From UBA9300 sp964577305 (GTDB lineage Bacteria; Bacteroidota; Bacteroidia; Bacteroidales; VadinHA17), in contig CAZNYS010000029.1 of NCBI GenBank assembly GCA_964577305.1, positions 1-41,609 of the forward strand: 41,609 nucleotides of DNA. Direction: 5' to 3'. A model generated the notes under the pieces. That model was given only the letters and a program-made list of their open reading frames with translations. It was not told the DNA's origin and searched no databases. A program made the position numbers and the translations under genes. Shown piece after piece: positions 33,520 to 41,548 of this stretch. Positions within the stretch are counted from its first letter, which is position 1, and each line of letters starts with the position of its first letter.

Positions 33520-33528
33520 TTTAACCAA
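33504..33528. promoter_or_regulatory. Inverted repeat framing the -7 box, possible operator
   Basis: TTGGTTA (33504-33510) and TAACCAA (33522-33528) are exact complements placed symmetrically around TATTTTTG. A wider pair TTAAGATG/CATCTTAA (33441-33448, 33493-33500) flanks the -33 region. A repressor bound here would block the promoter. No regulator gene is adjacent. Confidence 0.45.
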
Positions 33529-33541
33529 GATCTTATAAAAA

Positions 33542-35431
33542 ATGAAATTTCTTACTATCCCTTTAATTATTTTCCTTCTGGGACTAACCGATGCATTTGC
33601 ACAGGATATTATACCTGATTCTGTTCCTTTGACATATTCAAATATTGATTATGATGTAGAAGGCCGGTTGTTCATAAATATCGCAGGAAAGAAGATATAT
33701 GAAAACATTTCTGAACCAGAAATATCAATAGAGAAGATCTCAGGAAACCCAACAGGTAATGATGTAGGCATTTTATTGGATTTCGGGGATATTAATTTCG
33801 AAGGTTCACTTTACTTTGGTTTCATACCCTATGGTGATTCCAGGCACCCGCACCCCGTATATTTCAACTCATCAGCGAGGATATTGGACGGAAAAGCTTT
33901 TATTGAAATTATCAAATCCTTGAGTGGGCGCTATGACATGATTGACTGGGAGGAAAATCAGAAAGGAACCATTGGATACAGGGTTGTTAATTCCAGAGGT
34001 GATTTCCTGTACGATGGGATTGTAACTTTTAAAGGGAATGGTCCATTTGAAATAGTACCTACTATCATTGAAGGACCTTTCATAAATCTGCTGACTCATG
34101 AAGGAGTTACAATTTCATTTACAACAAATATGGAAACAAGAGCTTCGATTGAGATAAATGGAAAGCAATATAGCGGAAAGAAAGGCAAGCAGCATGAAAT
34201 AAAGATAAATGGTCTTGCTCCATCCACTGAATATAAATATCTGGTCAGGTATGGTGACAATTTTCAGGAATACAGTTTCAGGACTGCTCCAATTCCTGGA
34301 TCAAGAACATCATTTACATTTGCATATGCATCAGACTCCCGTAGCGGTAACGGTGGTGGGGAAAGGAATATCTACGGTACTAATTTCTATATTATGAAAA
34401 AGATAATGGCTCTGGCCAAATATTGCAATGCGTCATTCGTTCAATTCACAGGCGACCTGGTTACTGGTTACCAGGAATATAAGCAGCAGATAGAGCTGGA
34501 ATATGCTAATTGGAAAAGAGCGGTGCAGCCTTTTGGTGCTTATTTCCCAATATATGTAGGCATGGGCAATCATGAGGCTCTTATGAGGGTTTTTACTGTT
34601 GAAAACAGGTGGAATATATCAATTGATAGATTTCCATTCGATACCGAATCAGCTGAGTCAGTTTTTGCAGAGAACTTCGTAATGCCGGAAAATGGACCTG
34701 TTTCAGAAGACGGGGCTACCTATGATCCTTCGTCAAAGACAGTGGATTTTCCATCATACCTTGAAAATGTATTTTATTATACTTATGATAATGTGGCTGT
34801 TGTTGTTCTGAATTCTAATTATTTCTATGCCCCCAGTACAAATATGCTTCGATACAGCAGCGGTGGTTTGCATGGTTATATAATGGACCGCCAGATGGAA
34901 TGGCTTGAAAATACCATAGCCACATTGGAGGCAGATTCAAATATAGACCATATATTTATTACCATTCACACGCCATTTTTTCCAAACGGTGGCCATGTTC
35001 AGGATGATATGTGGTATAACGGAAACAACGATTACCGCCCTTATGTTGCAGGAAAGATGCTTGAAAAAGGTATAATTGAACGCAGGGACCAATTACTTGA
35101 CATAATTGTAAATAAGAGCGGTAAAGTAATCGCCATATTAACGGGAGATGAACATAATTATGCAAGAACTGAAATAAGCCCTCAGATGGAAAGATATCCC
35201 GAGGCTTATTTTGCTAAAAGAATAGACCTGAAAAGAACGATCTACCAGATTAATAACGGTGCGGCAGGAGCACCATATTATGCACAGGAAGAGACACCCT
35301 GGACACCATGGGTGAGCAATTTTACCACTCAGAATGCACTTGTTCTTTTTCATGTAACTGGTAAAGAAATTAAAATGGAAGTGCTAAATCCTGACACCCT
35401 CGAAGAGGTTGACCGAATGAAATTAAGATGA
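33542..35431 (+). CDS. Secreted calcineurin-like metallophosphoesterase (purple acid phosphatase-like)
   Basis: The 629-residue protein has a signal peptide (1-20, ending DAFA). About 140 residues (25-165) have no family I recognise. A fibronectin-III-like domain (about 165-250, with STEYKYLVRYG) follows, as in purple acid phosphatases. The metallophosphoesterase core comes last, with Asp265 (ASDSRSG), Asp305 (FTGDLVTG), Asn343-His344 (GNHE), His476 (IHTPF) and His538 (GDEHNY). The first motif reads D-S-R instead of the common D-x-H, which may leave one metal site less complete. It is likely a periplasmic phosphomonoesterase or phosphodiesterase; the substrate is unknown. It has its own promoter. 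Confidence 0.87.
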   Translation: MKFLTIPLIIFLLGLTDAFAQDIIPDSVPLTYSNIDYDVEGRLFINIAGKKIYENISEPEISIEKISGNPTGNDVGILLDFGDINFEGSLYFGFIPYGDSRHPHPVYFNSSARILDGKAFIEIIKSLSGRYDMIDWEENQKGTIGYRVVNSRGDFLYDGIVTFKGNGPFEIVPTIIEGPFINLLTHEGVTISFTTNMETRASIEINGKQYSGKKGKQHEIKINGLAPSTEYKYLVRYGDNFQEYSFRTAPIPGSRTSFTFAYASDSRSGNGGGERNIYGTNFYIMKKIMALAKYCNASFVQFTGDLVTGYQEYKQQIELEYANWKRAVQPFGAYFPIYVGMGNHEALMRVFTVENRWNISIDRFPFDTESAESVFAENFVMPENGPVSEDGATYDPSSKTVDFPSYLENVFYYTYDNVAVVVLNSNYFYAPSTNMLRYSSGGLHGYIMDRQMEWLENTIATLEADSNIDHIFITIHTPFFPNGGHVQDDMWYNGNNDYRPYVAGKMLEKGIIERRDQLLDIIVNKSGKVIAILTGDEHNYARTEISPQMERYPEAYFAKRIDLKRTIYQINNGAAGAPYYAQEETPWTPWVSNFTTQNALVLFHVTGKEIKMEVLNPDTLEEVDRMKLR

Positions 35432-35500
35432 TGCATAGTGTAAATTATATATATTTACATAACTTATTTATATACACCACCCTATCTAAAATCTATAAAA

Positions 35501-38500
35501 ATGAAAATCCTGAGATTCATATGTTTTGTCTTTTTGTTTTTTAGCATTACAGCCACTGCATTTAGCCAGCAGAAAGGTTATTACAGATCACCTGCAATAA
35601 GTGGGAATGAGGTAGTTTTCACAGCTGAAGGTGATCTCTGGAAATACGACCTTATATCAAAAAAAACACAGCGACTAACAACTCACCACGGCATGGAGTC
35701 CCAGTCAGCTTTCTCACATGATGGTAAATACATTGCCTTTATAGGTGAATACGAAGGACCTTCTGAGGTATATATAATACCATCAACCGGTGGTAAACCC
35801 AGGAGATTGACCTGGGAAGAAAACAGTCCTCAGATAAGCCAGTGGACAGATGACGGGAACATATTGTATTCAACTAATTACTATTCCACCCTGCCAAATG
35901 CACAGCTTCTGAAGCTTGATCCGGAATCGGCCACTTCTACCCTTATTCCCCTGGCCCAGGCCGACCAGGGGACATACACAGATGAAGGTGAACTTGTTTT
36001 CACAAGGCTGAGAAAACAGTCAAGCCATACCAAGAGATATATAGGTGGCACAGCACAGTCAATATGGAAATTCGATGGTAAAAATGAAGCTGTACACCTT
36101 ACTGCAGATTATGAAGGAACAAGCAAAGACCCCATGTATTATAACGGCAGGATTTATTTCCTGTCTGACAGGGACGGGACAATGAATATCTGGTCGATGA
36201 AAAGCTCTGGCGAAGATATACAGCAACACACATTTTCATCAGGATGGGACCTTTACGAAGCAGATATGGGAAATGGCCGAATAGTATGCCAGAAAGGGGC
36301 AGATATAATATTATACGATATCAATACAGGTAAAGAAGAAACACTCGATATAGATTTGTTTTCAGACTTCGACCAGAAACGAGTGCAGTGGATAAAAGAC
36401 CCAGACTCTAAAATAACTTCTGTAAACATCTCGCATAACGGGGAGGATGTTGTGATAACATCGCGTGGCAGGGTATTCAATTTCCCTGTCAACGGTGAAA
36501 GATGGTCAGAGATAACAAGGAAATACGGGGTAAGATATAATGATGCCTCTTTCCCCAGTAAAAGTGATGATATTCTTATGCTCTCCGATGAGTCGGGAGA
36601 GTTCGAAATATGGAGAGCCGGTCACCTGGGACTGGATGAGCCAAAACAGGTGACTGACGGATCAACAAACCTGATTACAGGTTATTCTGTATCTCCTGAC
36701 GAAAAATATATTGCTTTCGCTGAAAAGGATAACAGGCTTTTACTATTTGACAAAAATACTGGTAAATCATCCGTAATAGACGAAAATGATTTCTCAGGTT
36801 TTAGTGATCCTCTTTCATGGTCACACGATAGTAAATGGATTGCCTATGTAAACAGTTCTGAAAACAGGAATATACAAATTAAGGTATACAGCATTGAAAA
36901 CAAAGAATCTTATGCACTAAGCACTGACCGACTCGACAGTTATAACCCCCGCTTCAGTCCAGATGGCAACTGGCTGTATTTTATATCTGACAGAACATTC
37001 AATAATTCAGTTGGGAGCCCCTGGGGCAGCAGGCAGCCTGAACCCTATTTCGAGAGAACTGCAAAAATATACGCACTGGCTCTTGATGATGAGGCTGAAT
37101 TCCCCTTCATGGAGGAAAACGAGTTAAAGGAAAAGGAGGAAGAAAACAAGAAGGGAGAAGAAAACAAAAAGGAACAGGCAGTGAAAGTTGATTTTACAGG
37201 CCTGGAAGGAAGACTTTATGAAGTGCCCGCAGGCGCTGCAAATTATCGTGATTTCTATGTCACCGAATCCCATATAATATGGATGCAGAGCTCACCGGGA
37301 TCCAGGGGTGGTACCGTTCAATCGCTTAAAATAAACAATGAACCTGATAATAAACCAAAAACCCTGGCAAACGGCATAAGCAGCTTCGCCGTATCCGGAA
37401 ATGGTAAAAAAATATTACTAAGGAACAGGAGTGGCATATTTATCATGGAAACCACTGCTTCCAAACTCGATACATCAGAACATAAGCTGGAGATAAATAA
37501 CTGGGCATTTAATATTGACCCTGTTGAAGACTGGAAGCAGATGTTCAAAGATGCATGGCGAATGGAGAGGGATTATTTCTATGATCCAAACATGCACGGA
37601 CTGGACTGGGATGCTGTTTATGAAAAATACAGTGCATTACTTCCACGGGTGACAGACAGGTACGAGCTCGATGACCTGATGGCCCAGATGATATCTGAAT
37701 TATCCACACTGCATATGTTTGTCAGGGGCGGAGATAAGCGAACACCACCTGATAATATATCAATGGGGCACCTGGGTGCCGACTTACATAAGGATGCTTC
37801 ATCAGGATTGTTTATAATAGATCATATATATATGACTGATCCGGATTATCCCGGAGATATGTCACCACTGACCAGGCCCTGGCTTGATGTCAGGGAGGGT
37901 GATGCAATAGTAAATATTGACGGTATTGATGTAAAGACGGTATCCTCTGTAAATGAACTTCTGGCAAACAAGGCAGGTATGCAGGTTAGAATTGAATTCA
38001 GGAAGCCAGATGGTACTGTATACAAAGAAATAATCAAACCCCTGAGCTCACGGAATTTTTCAGATATAAGGTACAGTGAATGGGAATATACACGCAACCA
38101 GGAAGTTGATGAAAGGAGCGACAACAGGATAGGCTATGTTCACCTGAGGGCCATGGGAGGAAATAATTATACCGAGTGGATAAAAGGCTTCTATCCCAAC
38201 TATCGCAAGGAAGGATTAATAATCGATGTAAGGCATAACCGCGGGGGCAATATCGACAGCTGGGTACTGGAAAAATTGCTGAGAAAAGCATGGTTTTTCT
38301 GGGCGCCCCGGGCCGGCAAGCCATACTGGAATATGCAATATGCTTTCAGGGGACATATGGTTGTACTTATTGATGAGAATACGGCTTCTGACGGTGAAGC
38401 ATTTGCCGAGGGCTTCAGAAGGCTTGATATGGGTGATCTGATCGGTACAAGGACCTGGGGAGGTGAAATATGGCTTTCACAACGTAACAGGCTCGTAGAT

Positions 38501-38737
38501 GAGGGGATAGCTACAGCAGCTGAAAATGGAGTATATTCACCAGAAGGAGAATGGTTAATAGAAGGATATGGAGTGGTACCAGACATAGAGGTTGATAACC
38601 TGCCCCACGAAACGTTCAAAGGCAGGGATGCTCAACTGGAGGCAGCAATTGAACATCTAATGCAACTGATGGAAAAAGAGCCGGTGATGATCCCTCCCAT
38701 CCCGGAAAGACCTGATAAATCATTTGAGTATAAGTAA
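35501..38737 (+). CDS. Tricorn-like S41 family protease, exported
   Basis: A 1078-residue homologue of tricorn protease with a Sec signal peptide (1-22, AFSQ). The N-terminal half carries WD40/TolB-like propeller blades (for example HDGKYIAFIGEY, SPDEKYIAFAE, SPDGNWLYFISDR). A Lys/Glu-rich loop lies near 540-565. The catalytic part contains H738 (STLHMFVRGG), a PDZ domain (about 785-850) and the nucleophile Ser963-Asp964 in ENTASDGEAFAEGF, and Glu1021 lies in LIEGYGVVPD. These fall close to the archaeal tricorn residues 746, 965 and 1023, so the enzyme should be active. Tricorn is cytoplasmic in archaea; the signal peptide here puts it in the periplasm or outside. A terminator follows. Confidence 0.94.
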   Translation: MKILRFICFVFLFFSITATAFSQQKGYYRSPAISGNEVVFTAEGDLWKYDLISKKTQRLTTHHGMESQSAFSHDGKYIAFIGEYEGPSEVYIIPSTGGKPRRLTWEENSPQISQWTDDGNILYSTNYYSTLPNAQLLKLDPESATSTLIPLAQADQGTYTDEGELVFTRLRKQSSHTKRYIGGTAQSIWKFDGKNEAVHLTADYEGTSKDPMYYNGRIYFLSDRDGTMNIWSMKSSGEDIQQHTFSSGWDLYEADMGNGRIVCQKGADIILYDINTGKEETLDIDLFSDFDQKRVQWIKDPDSKITSVNISHNGEDVVITSRGRVFNFPVNGERWSEITRKYGVRYNDASFPSKSDDILMLSDESGEFEIWRAGHLGLDEPKQVTDGSTNLITGYSVSPDEKYIAFAEKDNRLLLFDKNTGKSSVIDENDFSGFSDPLSWSHDSKWIAYVNSSENRNIQIKVYSIENKESYALSTDRLDSYNPRFSPDGNWLYFISDRTFNNSVGSPWGSRQPEPYFERTAKIYALALDDEAEFPFMEENELKEKEEENKKGEENKKEQAVKVDFTGLEGRLYEVPAGAANYRDFYVTESHIIWMQSSPGSRGGTVQSLKINNEPDNKPKTLANGISSFAVSGNGKKILLRNRSGIFIMETTASKLDTSEHKLEINNWAFNIDPVEDWKQMFKDAWRMERDYFYDPNMHGLDWDAVYEKYSALLPRVTDRYELDDLMAQMISELSTLHMFVRGGDKRTPPDNISMGHLGADLHKDASSGLFIIDHIYMTDPDYPGDMSPLTRPWLDVREGDAIVNIDGIDVKTVSSVNELLANKAGMQVRIEFRKPDGTVYKEIIKPLSSRNFSDIRYSEWEYTRNQEVDERSDNRIGYVHLRAMGGNNYTEWIKGFYPNYRKEGLIIDVRHNRGGNIDSWVLEKLLRKAWFFWAPRAGKPYWNMQYAFRGHMVVLIDENTASDGEAFAEGFRRLDMGDLIGTRTWGGEIWLSQRNRLVDEGIATAAENGVYSPEGEWLIEGYGVVPDIEVDNLPHETFKGRDAQLEAAIEHLMQLMEKEPVMIPPIPERPDKSFEYK

Positions 38738-38770
38738 TATATAACTTATATTCAGATAAATACAACAAAG

Positions 38771-38800
38771 CCGGGAACATAAATGTCCCGGTTTTGTTTT
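38771..38800 (+). terminator. Terminator of the tricorn-like gene
   Basis: CCGGGA (38771-38776) pairs with TCCCGG (38786-38791), with possible extra pairs inside, and is followed by TTTTGTTTT. An ATG at 38783 lies inside this stem, so it is not a credible start for the next gene. Confidence 0.85.
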
Positions 38801-38821
38801 AGTATTAAATTATATCCGGAA

Positions 38822-39757
38822 ATGACTATACCTGACAAAATAAAAGGATACGGATTTGCTTTCCTGGCAACTGTATCCATGGCCAATGTATATGTTTTCA
38901 GTAAAGCTGCTTTGAATGAACTCAGCCTGTACCAATTTGGTTTTTACTGGTTTGGATTGGCTATAGTCTGGAATATATTGTATGCGGTGTCAACAGGTAA
39001 ATGGAAGATTATCAGGAGGCTGGGAAAGAAGGAATACCGTATACTCTTTGTGCTGGGAATGATTGAGCTATTTGGCACCATCCTGTTCTTCATGTCAATT
39101 GAGAAAGCAGATGATCCGGCTATTATGTCTTTTCTTCAGAACATGGTACCCCTGTTTGTAATTTTAATGGGTGTTACATTACTGGGTGAACGTTTTACTG
39201 TTCTCCAGTTCTCGGGTATGCTTATCACGCTAACAGGGGCCTTGGTAACCAGCTTTACCGGCAATATATCTGAGAAAGGTTTTTTTGTCCCGGGAACGGG
39301 TCTAATGCTGGCCTCAACCGTTTTCCAGGCCACCACTATAATCATATCAAAAAAATACATTAAAAATCTTAACCCCGGCTTACTGGCCACCAACAGGTCG
39401 GTTTACCTTTTTCTTACTGCCTTTATACTTATGCTCGTTAAAGGAGAATCCTTCCTGTTATCAGGTGCGGCCCTTTTTAATGTCAGTTTCGGTTCTCTGT
39501 TAGGACCATTCCTCACGGCAGTCTCGATGTATTCGGCACTCAAATTCATAGAGGCCTCCAAGTCAACAATCATCCAGAGTTCAAAAGGCATTTTCGTGAT
39601 CATCGGAGCATGGATGTATTTCAGGACCATACCCGAGAGTTTCCAGGTTATAGGTGGCATCATAACCATCATAGGAGTAATAATCCTCATCACAGCGAGG
39701 GATTACAAGGTTAAGGTTCCTTCCTTAGCCAAAGCTTCGGAGGGTAGAAAAGGCTGA
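38822..39757 (+). CDS. EamA/DMT family transporter
   Basis: An integral membrane protein of the drug/metabolite transporter superfamily with ten predicted helices in two EamA repeats (about 1-140 and 145-290). The first repeat holds FSKAALNELSLYQFGFYWF, and SIEKADDPAIMSFLQNMVPLFVILMGVTLLGE is the usual motif region. The start at 38822 (MTIPDKIKGYGF) is chosen because the upstream ATG (38783) falls in the preceding terminator. The last ten or so codons (PSLAKASEGRKG) are made of repeat sequence: the hairpin module of copy C followed by GGCTGA, which gives the stop. The native C-terminus thus seems to have been replaced. The substrate is unknown. Confidence 0.88.
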   Translation: MTIPDKIKGYGFAFLATVSMANVYVFSKAALNELSLYQFGFYWFGLAIVWNILYAVSTGKWKIIRRLGKKEYRILFVLGMIELFGTILFFMSIEKADDPAIMSFLQNMVPLFVILMGVTLLGERFTVLQFSGMLITLTGALVTSFTGNISEKGFFVPGTGLMLASTVFQATTIIISKKYIKNLNPGLLATNRSVYLFLTAFILMLVKGESFLLSGAALFNVSFGSLLGPFLTAVSMYSALKFIEASKSTIIQSSKGIFVIIGAWMYFRTIPESFQVIGGIITIIGVIILITARDYKVKVPSLAKASEGRKG

Positions 39758-39932
39758 GGCTGAGGCTAAGGCTGAGTCTAGTTCATATGCTGGTGCGAAT
39801 CTTACTCATCCTGCTGGCACGGATCTCCAGATCCGTGCCGCAGGGATTCGTCGAGCTCGTCACCTTCGCTTGCTTTCGCAACCTCAGGTTCCTCGGCTTC
39901 AGCTTTGACCTCCGAAGCTTTGCGAAGGAGGG
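39722..39932. repeat. Composite palindromic intergenic repeat, copy C
   Basis: A hairpin module (TCCTTAGCC-AAAGCTTCGG at 39722-39740, ending AGGG) recurs inverted at 39909-39932. Between the two lie a GGCTGA/GGCTAA hexamer array (39752-39775) and the GAGCTCG-hairpin-CTCGG element (39851-39899) with stem TTGC-TTTC-GCAA. The left module and the first hexamer form the 3' end of the EamA gene. The 211-bp block with inverted ends recalls a small non-autonomous element. Confidence 0.7.
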
Positions 39933-40032
39933 ACTCGTGCCAAAATATTGTTAACTGTTGAATCTATACCCTTGTTTTCAGGATAATTTCTTACCTTTAT
40001 AATTGGAATAAATTTCTCACTGTAATAAACAC
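39758..40032. other. Gap between the EamA gene and the recombinase
   Basis: No coding sequence is seen. The left two-thirds is copy C of the composite repeat. The rest contains a plausible recombinase promoter: TTG at 39972-39974, a 17-bp spacer and TACCTTTA at 39992-39999. Confidence 0.6.
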
Positions 40033-41460
40033 ATGTGCTGTATGAAAACAATCAAGCTCATAAGGCAAAACCATCATGGTAGAAATTGCATTTTTATTTA
40101 CTGTGAAAACGATCCTGACTTTAACAGGATGATCAGGAATTATCCGGGAAGAAACTGGAGTCGTTCCAGTTCAGCCTGGTATGTGCCGGACTGCGAGGGA
40201 TCAGTAAGAAATATTATCGCATATTTCAAGGAGAATTTCAGGATTGATGCTACAAACCTTCACAGATCTAAAAGGACTGTGGATAGCGGATTCCGCGAAA
40301 ATCATGTTTCGCCTTCCGGTTATCTTGATCCGGTAAGAATGACTGTTGATACAACAAAGGGTAAGCTGGTAATCAAATTCATGGGCAGATACGACAAAAA
40401 ATGGATATCTGAATTAAGGCAATACGGTAGGCCATATTATGATCCGGTTAAAAAAGAGTGGTATTTATCGGCAACCAGGGTAATTATTGACTCCTTATCT
40501 GACTATTTTAATAATGAGGGAGTGCAGCTTATTTTAAAGAAAGCTGTTAAACCAGCGGCTTTTAAAGAGACACGTAAAAATATTATTAACAAGATAAGAC
40601 AGAGAGAGTTACCTGAGGATATAAATAAAAAGATAAAAGACTTTGGCTATTTTCTGCAGCAGCAAAGGTACAGCAGGCATACTTTGGATTCATATCTTTC
40701 ACATTTAGAATTATTTTTCAAATATTTTCATAGCCTTAATCCGGAAGAACTAACTAATGAGAATATATCAGAGTTTATGGAATCGGTTATAATAAAGCAG
40801 GGATATTCTGCTTCATTTCAGAACCAGTTATTATCTGCCATAAAAGCCTATTATTATTACCATGGGCATGGCAGGTTAAATCTTGAAGAGATAAAGCGAC
40901 CGAGGAAAAGCAAGCCATTGCCCCAGGTATTATCAAAAGAAGAAGTCACCAGGATACTGCAATCGACCAGGAATATCAAGCACAGGTTATTACTGTACAT
41001 AATATATTCATGTGGGTTAAGGCGCAGTGAGGTAATAAATATCAAATTAAGCGACTTAAACAGGGACAGGAAGACATTGCATATCCGGTCAGGAAAAGGG
41101 AATGTTGACCGTGTTGTGCCTGTATCGGACAAGGTCTGGAGCAAGCTGGATGAATACATTGCTGCTTTTAAACCAGGTGAATATTTATTTGAGGGACAGA
41201 ATGGAGGGAAATATTCAGCAGGGAGTGTGTATCATGTCTTCTGTCAGTCTGCAAAAAGGGCTGGTATAGACAAGGATTTGGGTGTCCACAGTTTGCGACA
41301 CAGTTACGCGACTCATTTACACGAAGGGGGTGTTGACATCAGGTATATCCAGGAACTGCTTGGTCACAAGAGCAGCAGGACGACAGAGATATACACACAT
41401 GTAAGCAGGCGTAACTTACTTAATATAAACAATCCCCTGGATGATCTGGAAGTACAGTAG
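40033..41460 (+). CDS. Tyrosine recombinase/integrase with duplicated N-terminal module
   Basis: A 475-residue XerC/D-like site-specific recombinase. The catalytic set is complete: Arg330 (CGLRRSEV), Lys355 (GKGNVDR), His419 and Arg422 (HSLRHSYATH), His445 (LGHKSSRTTEIYTH) and Tyr454. A core-binding SAM-like domain covers about 195-285. The N-terminal 170 residues hold two copies of a module of about 50 residues. Copy 1 (about 18-66) has YPGRNWSRSSSAWYVP and copy 2 (about 113-165) has YGRPYYDPVKKEWYLS, each ending in a YF-containing helix. The end (NNPLDDL) recalls integron-type integrases, but no integron-specific insert is seen. The ATG at 40042 is an alternative start. Related recombinases can accompany insertion elements or variable regions; the window ends too soon to tell. 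Confidence 0.9.
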   Translation: MCCMKTIKLIRQNHHGRNCIFIYCENDPDFNRMIRNYPGRNWSRSSSAWYVPDCEGSVRNIIAYFKENFRIDATNLHRSKRTVDSGFRENHVSPSGYLDPVRMTVDTTKGKLVIKFMGRYDKKWISELRQYGRPYYDPVKKEWYLSATRVIIDSLSDYFNNEGVQLILKKAVKPAAFKETRKNIINKIRQRELPEDINKKIKDFGYFLQQQRYSRHTLDSYLSHLELFFKYFHSLNPEELTNENISEFMESVIIKQGYSASFQNQLLSAIKAYYYYHGHGRLNLEEIKRPRKSKPLPQVLSKEEVTRILQSTRNIKHRLLLYIIYSCGLRRSEVINIKLSDLNRDRKTLHIRSGKGNVDRVVPVSDKVWSKLDEYIAAFKPGEYLFEGQNGGKYSAGSVYHVFCQSAKRAGIDKDLGVHSLRHSYATHLHEGGVDIRYIQELLGHKSSRTTEIYTHVSRRNLLNINNPLDDLEVQ

Positions 41461-41487
41461 AAAGCCGGTAATAATATATAATAAATA

Positions 41488-41548
41488 GTATGATTGTTCA
41501 GTCAATTATATTCAATTTTTATTATCATACACCCAGAAATTGAACAAT
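41488..41548. repeat. Overlapping inverted repeats downstream of the recombinase
   Basis: GTATGAT (41488-41494) is complementary to ATCATAC (41524-41530). ATTGTTCA (41493-41500) is complementary to TGAACAAT (41541-41548). The two pairs share two bases, so the stems are alternative folds. The gene has no obvious T-run terminator. This could be a recombination or regulatory site. Confidence 0.5.

Noticed and set aside
38200..38619. Minus-strand ORF (139 codons) inside the tricorn-like gene
   Set aside because: It is antisense to the conserved catalytic region with its active-site serine, and has no recognisable family.
38783..38821. Upstream start of the EamA gene at 38783
   Set aside because: This ATG lies within the stem of the terminator of the preceding gene, and the added residues do not belong to the family N-terminus.
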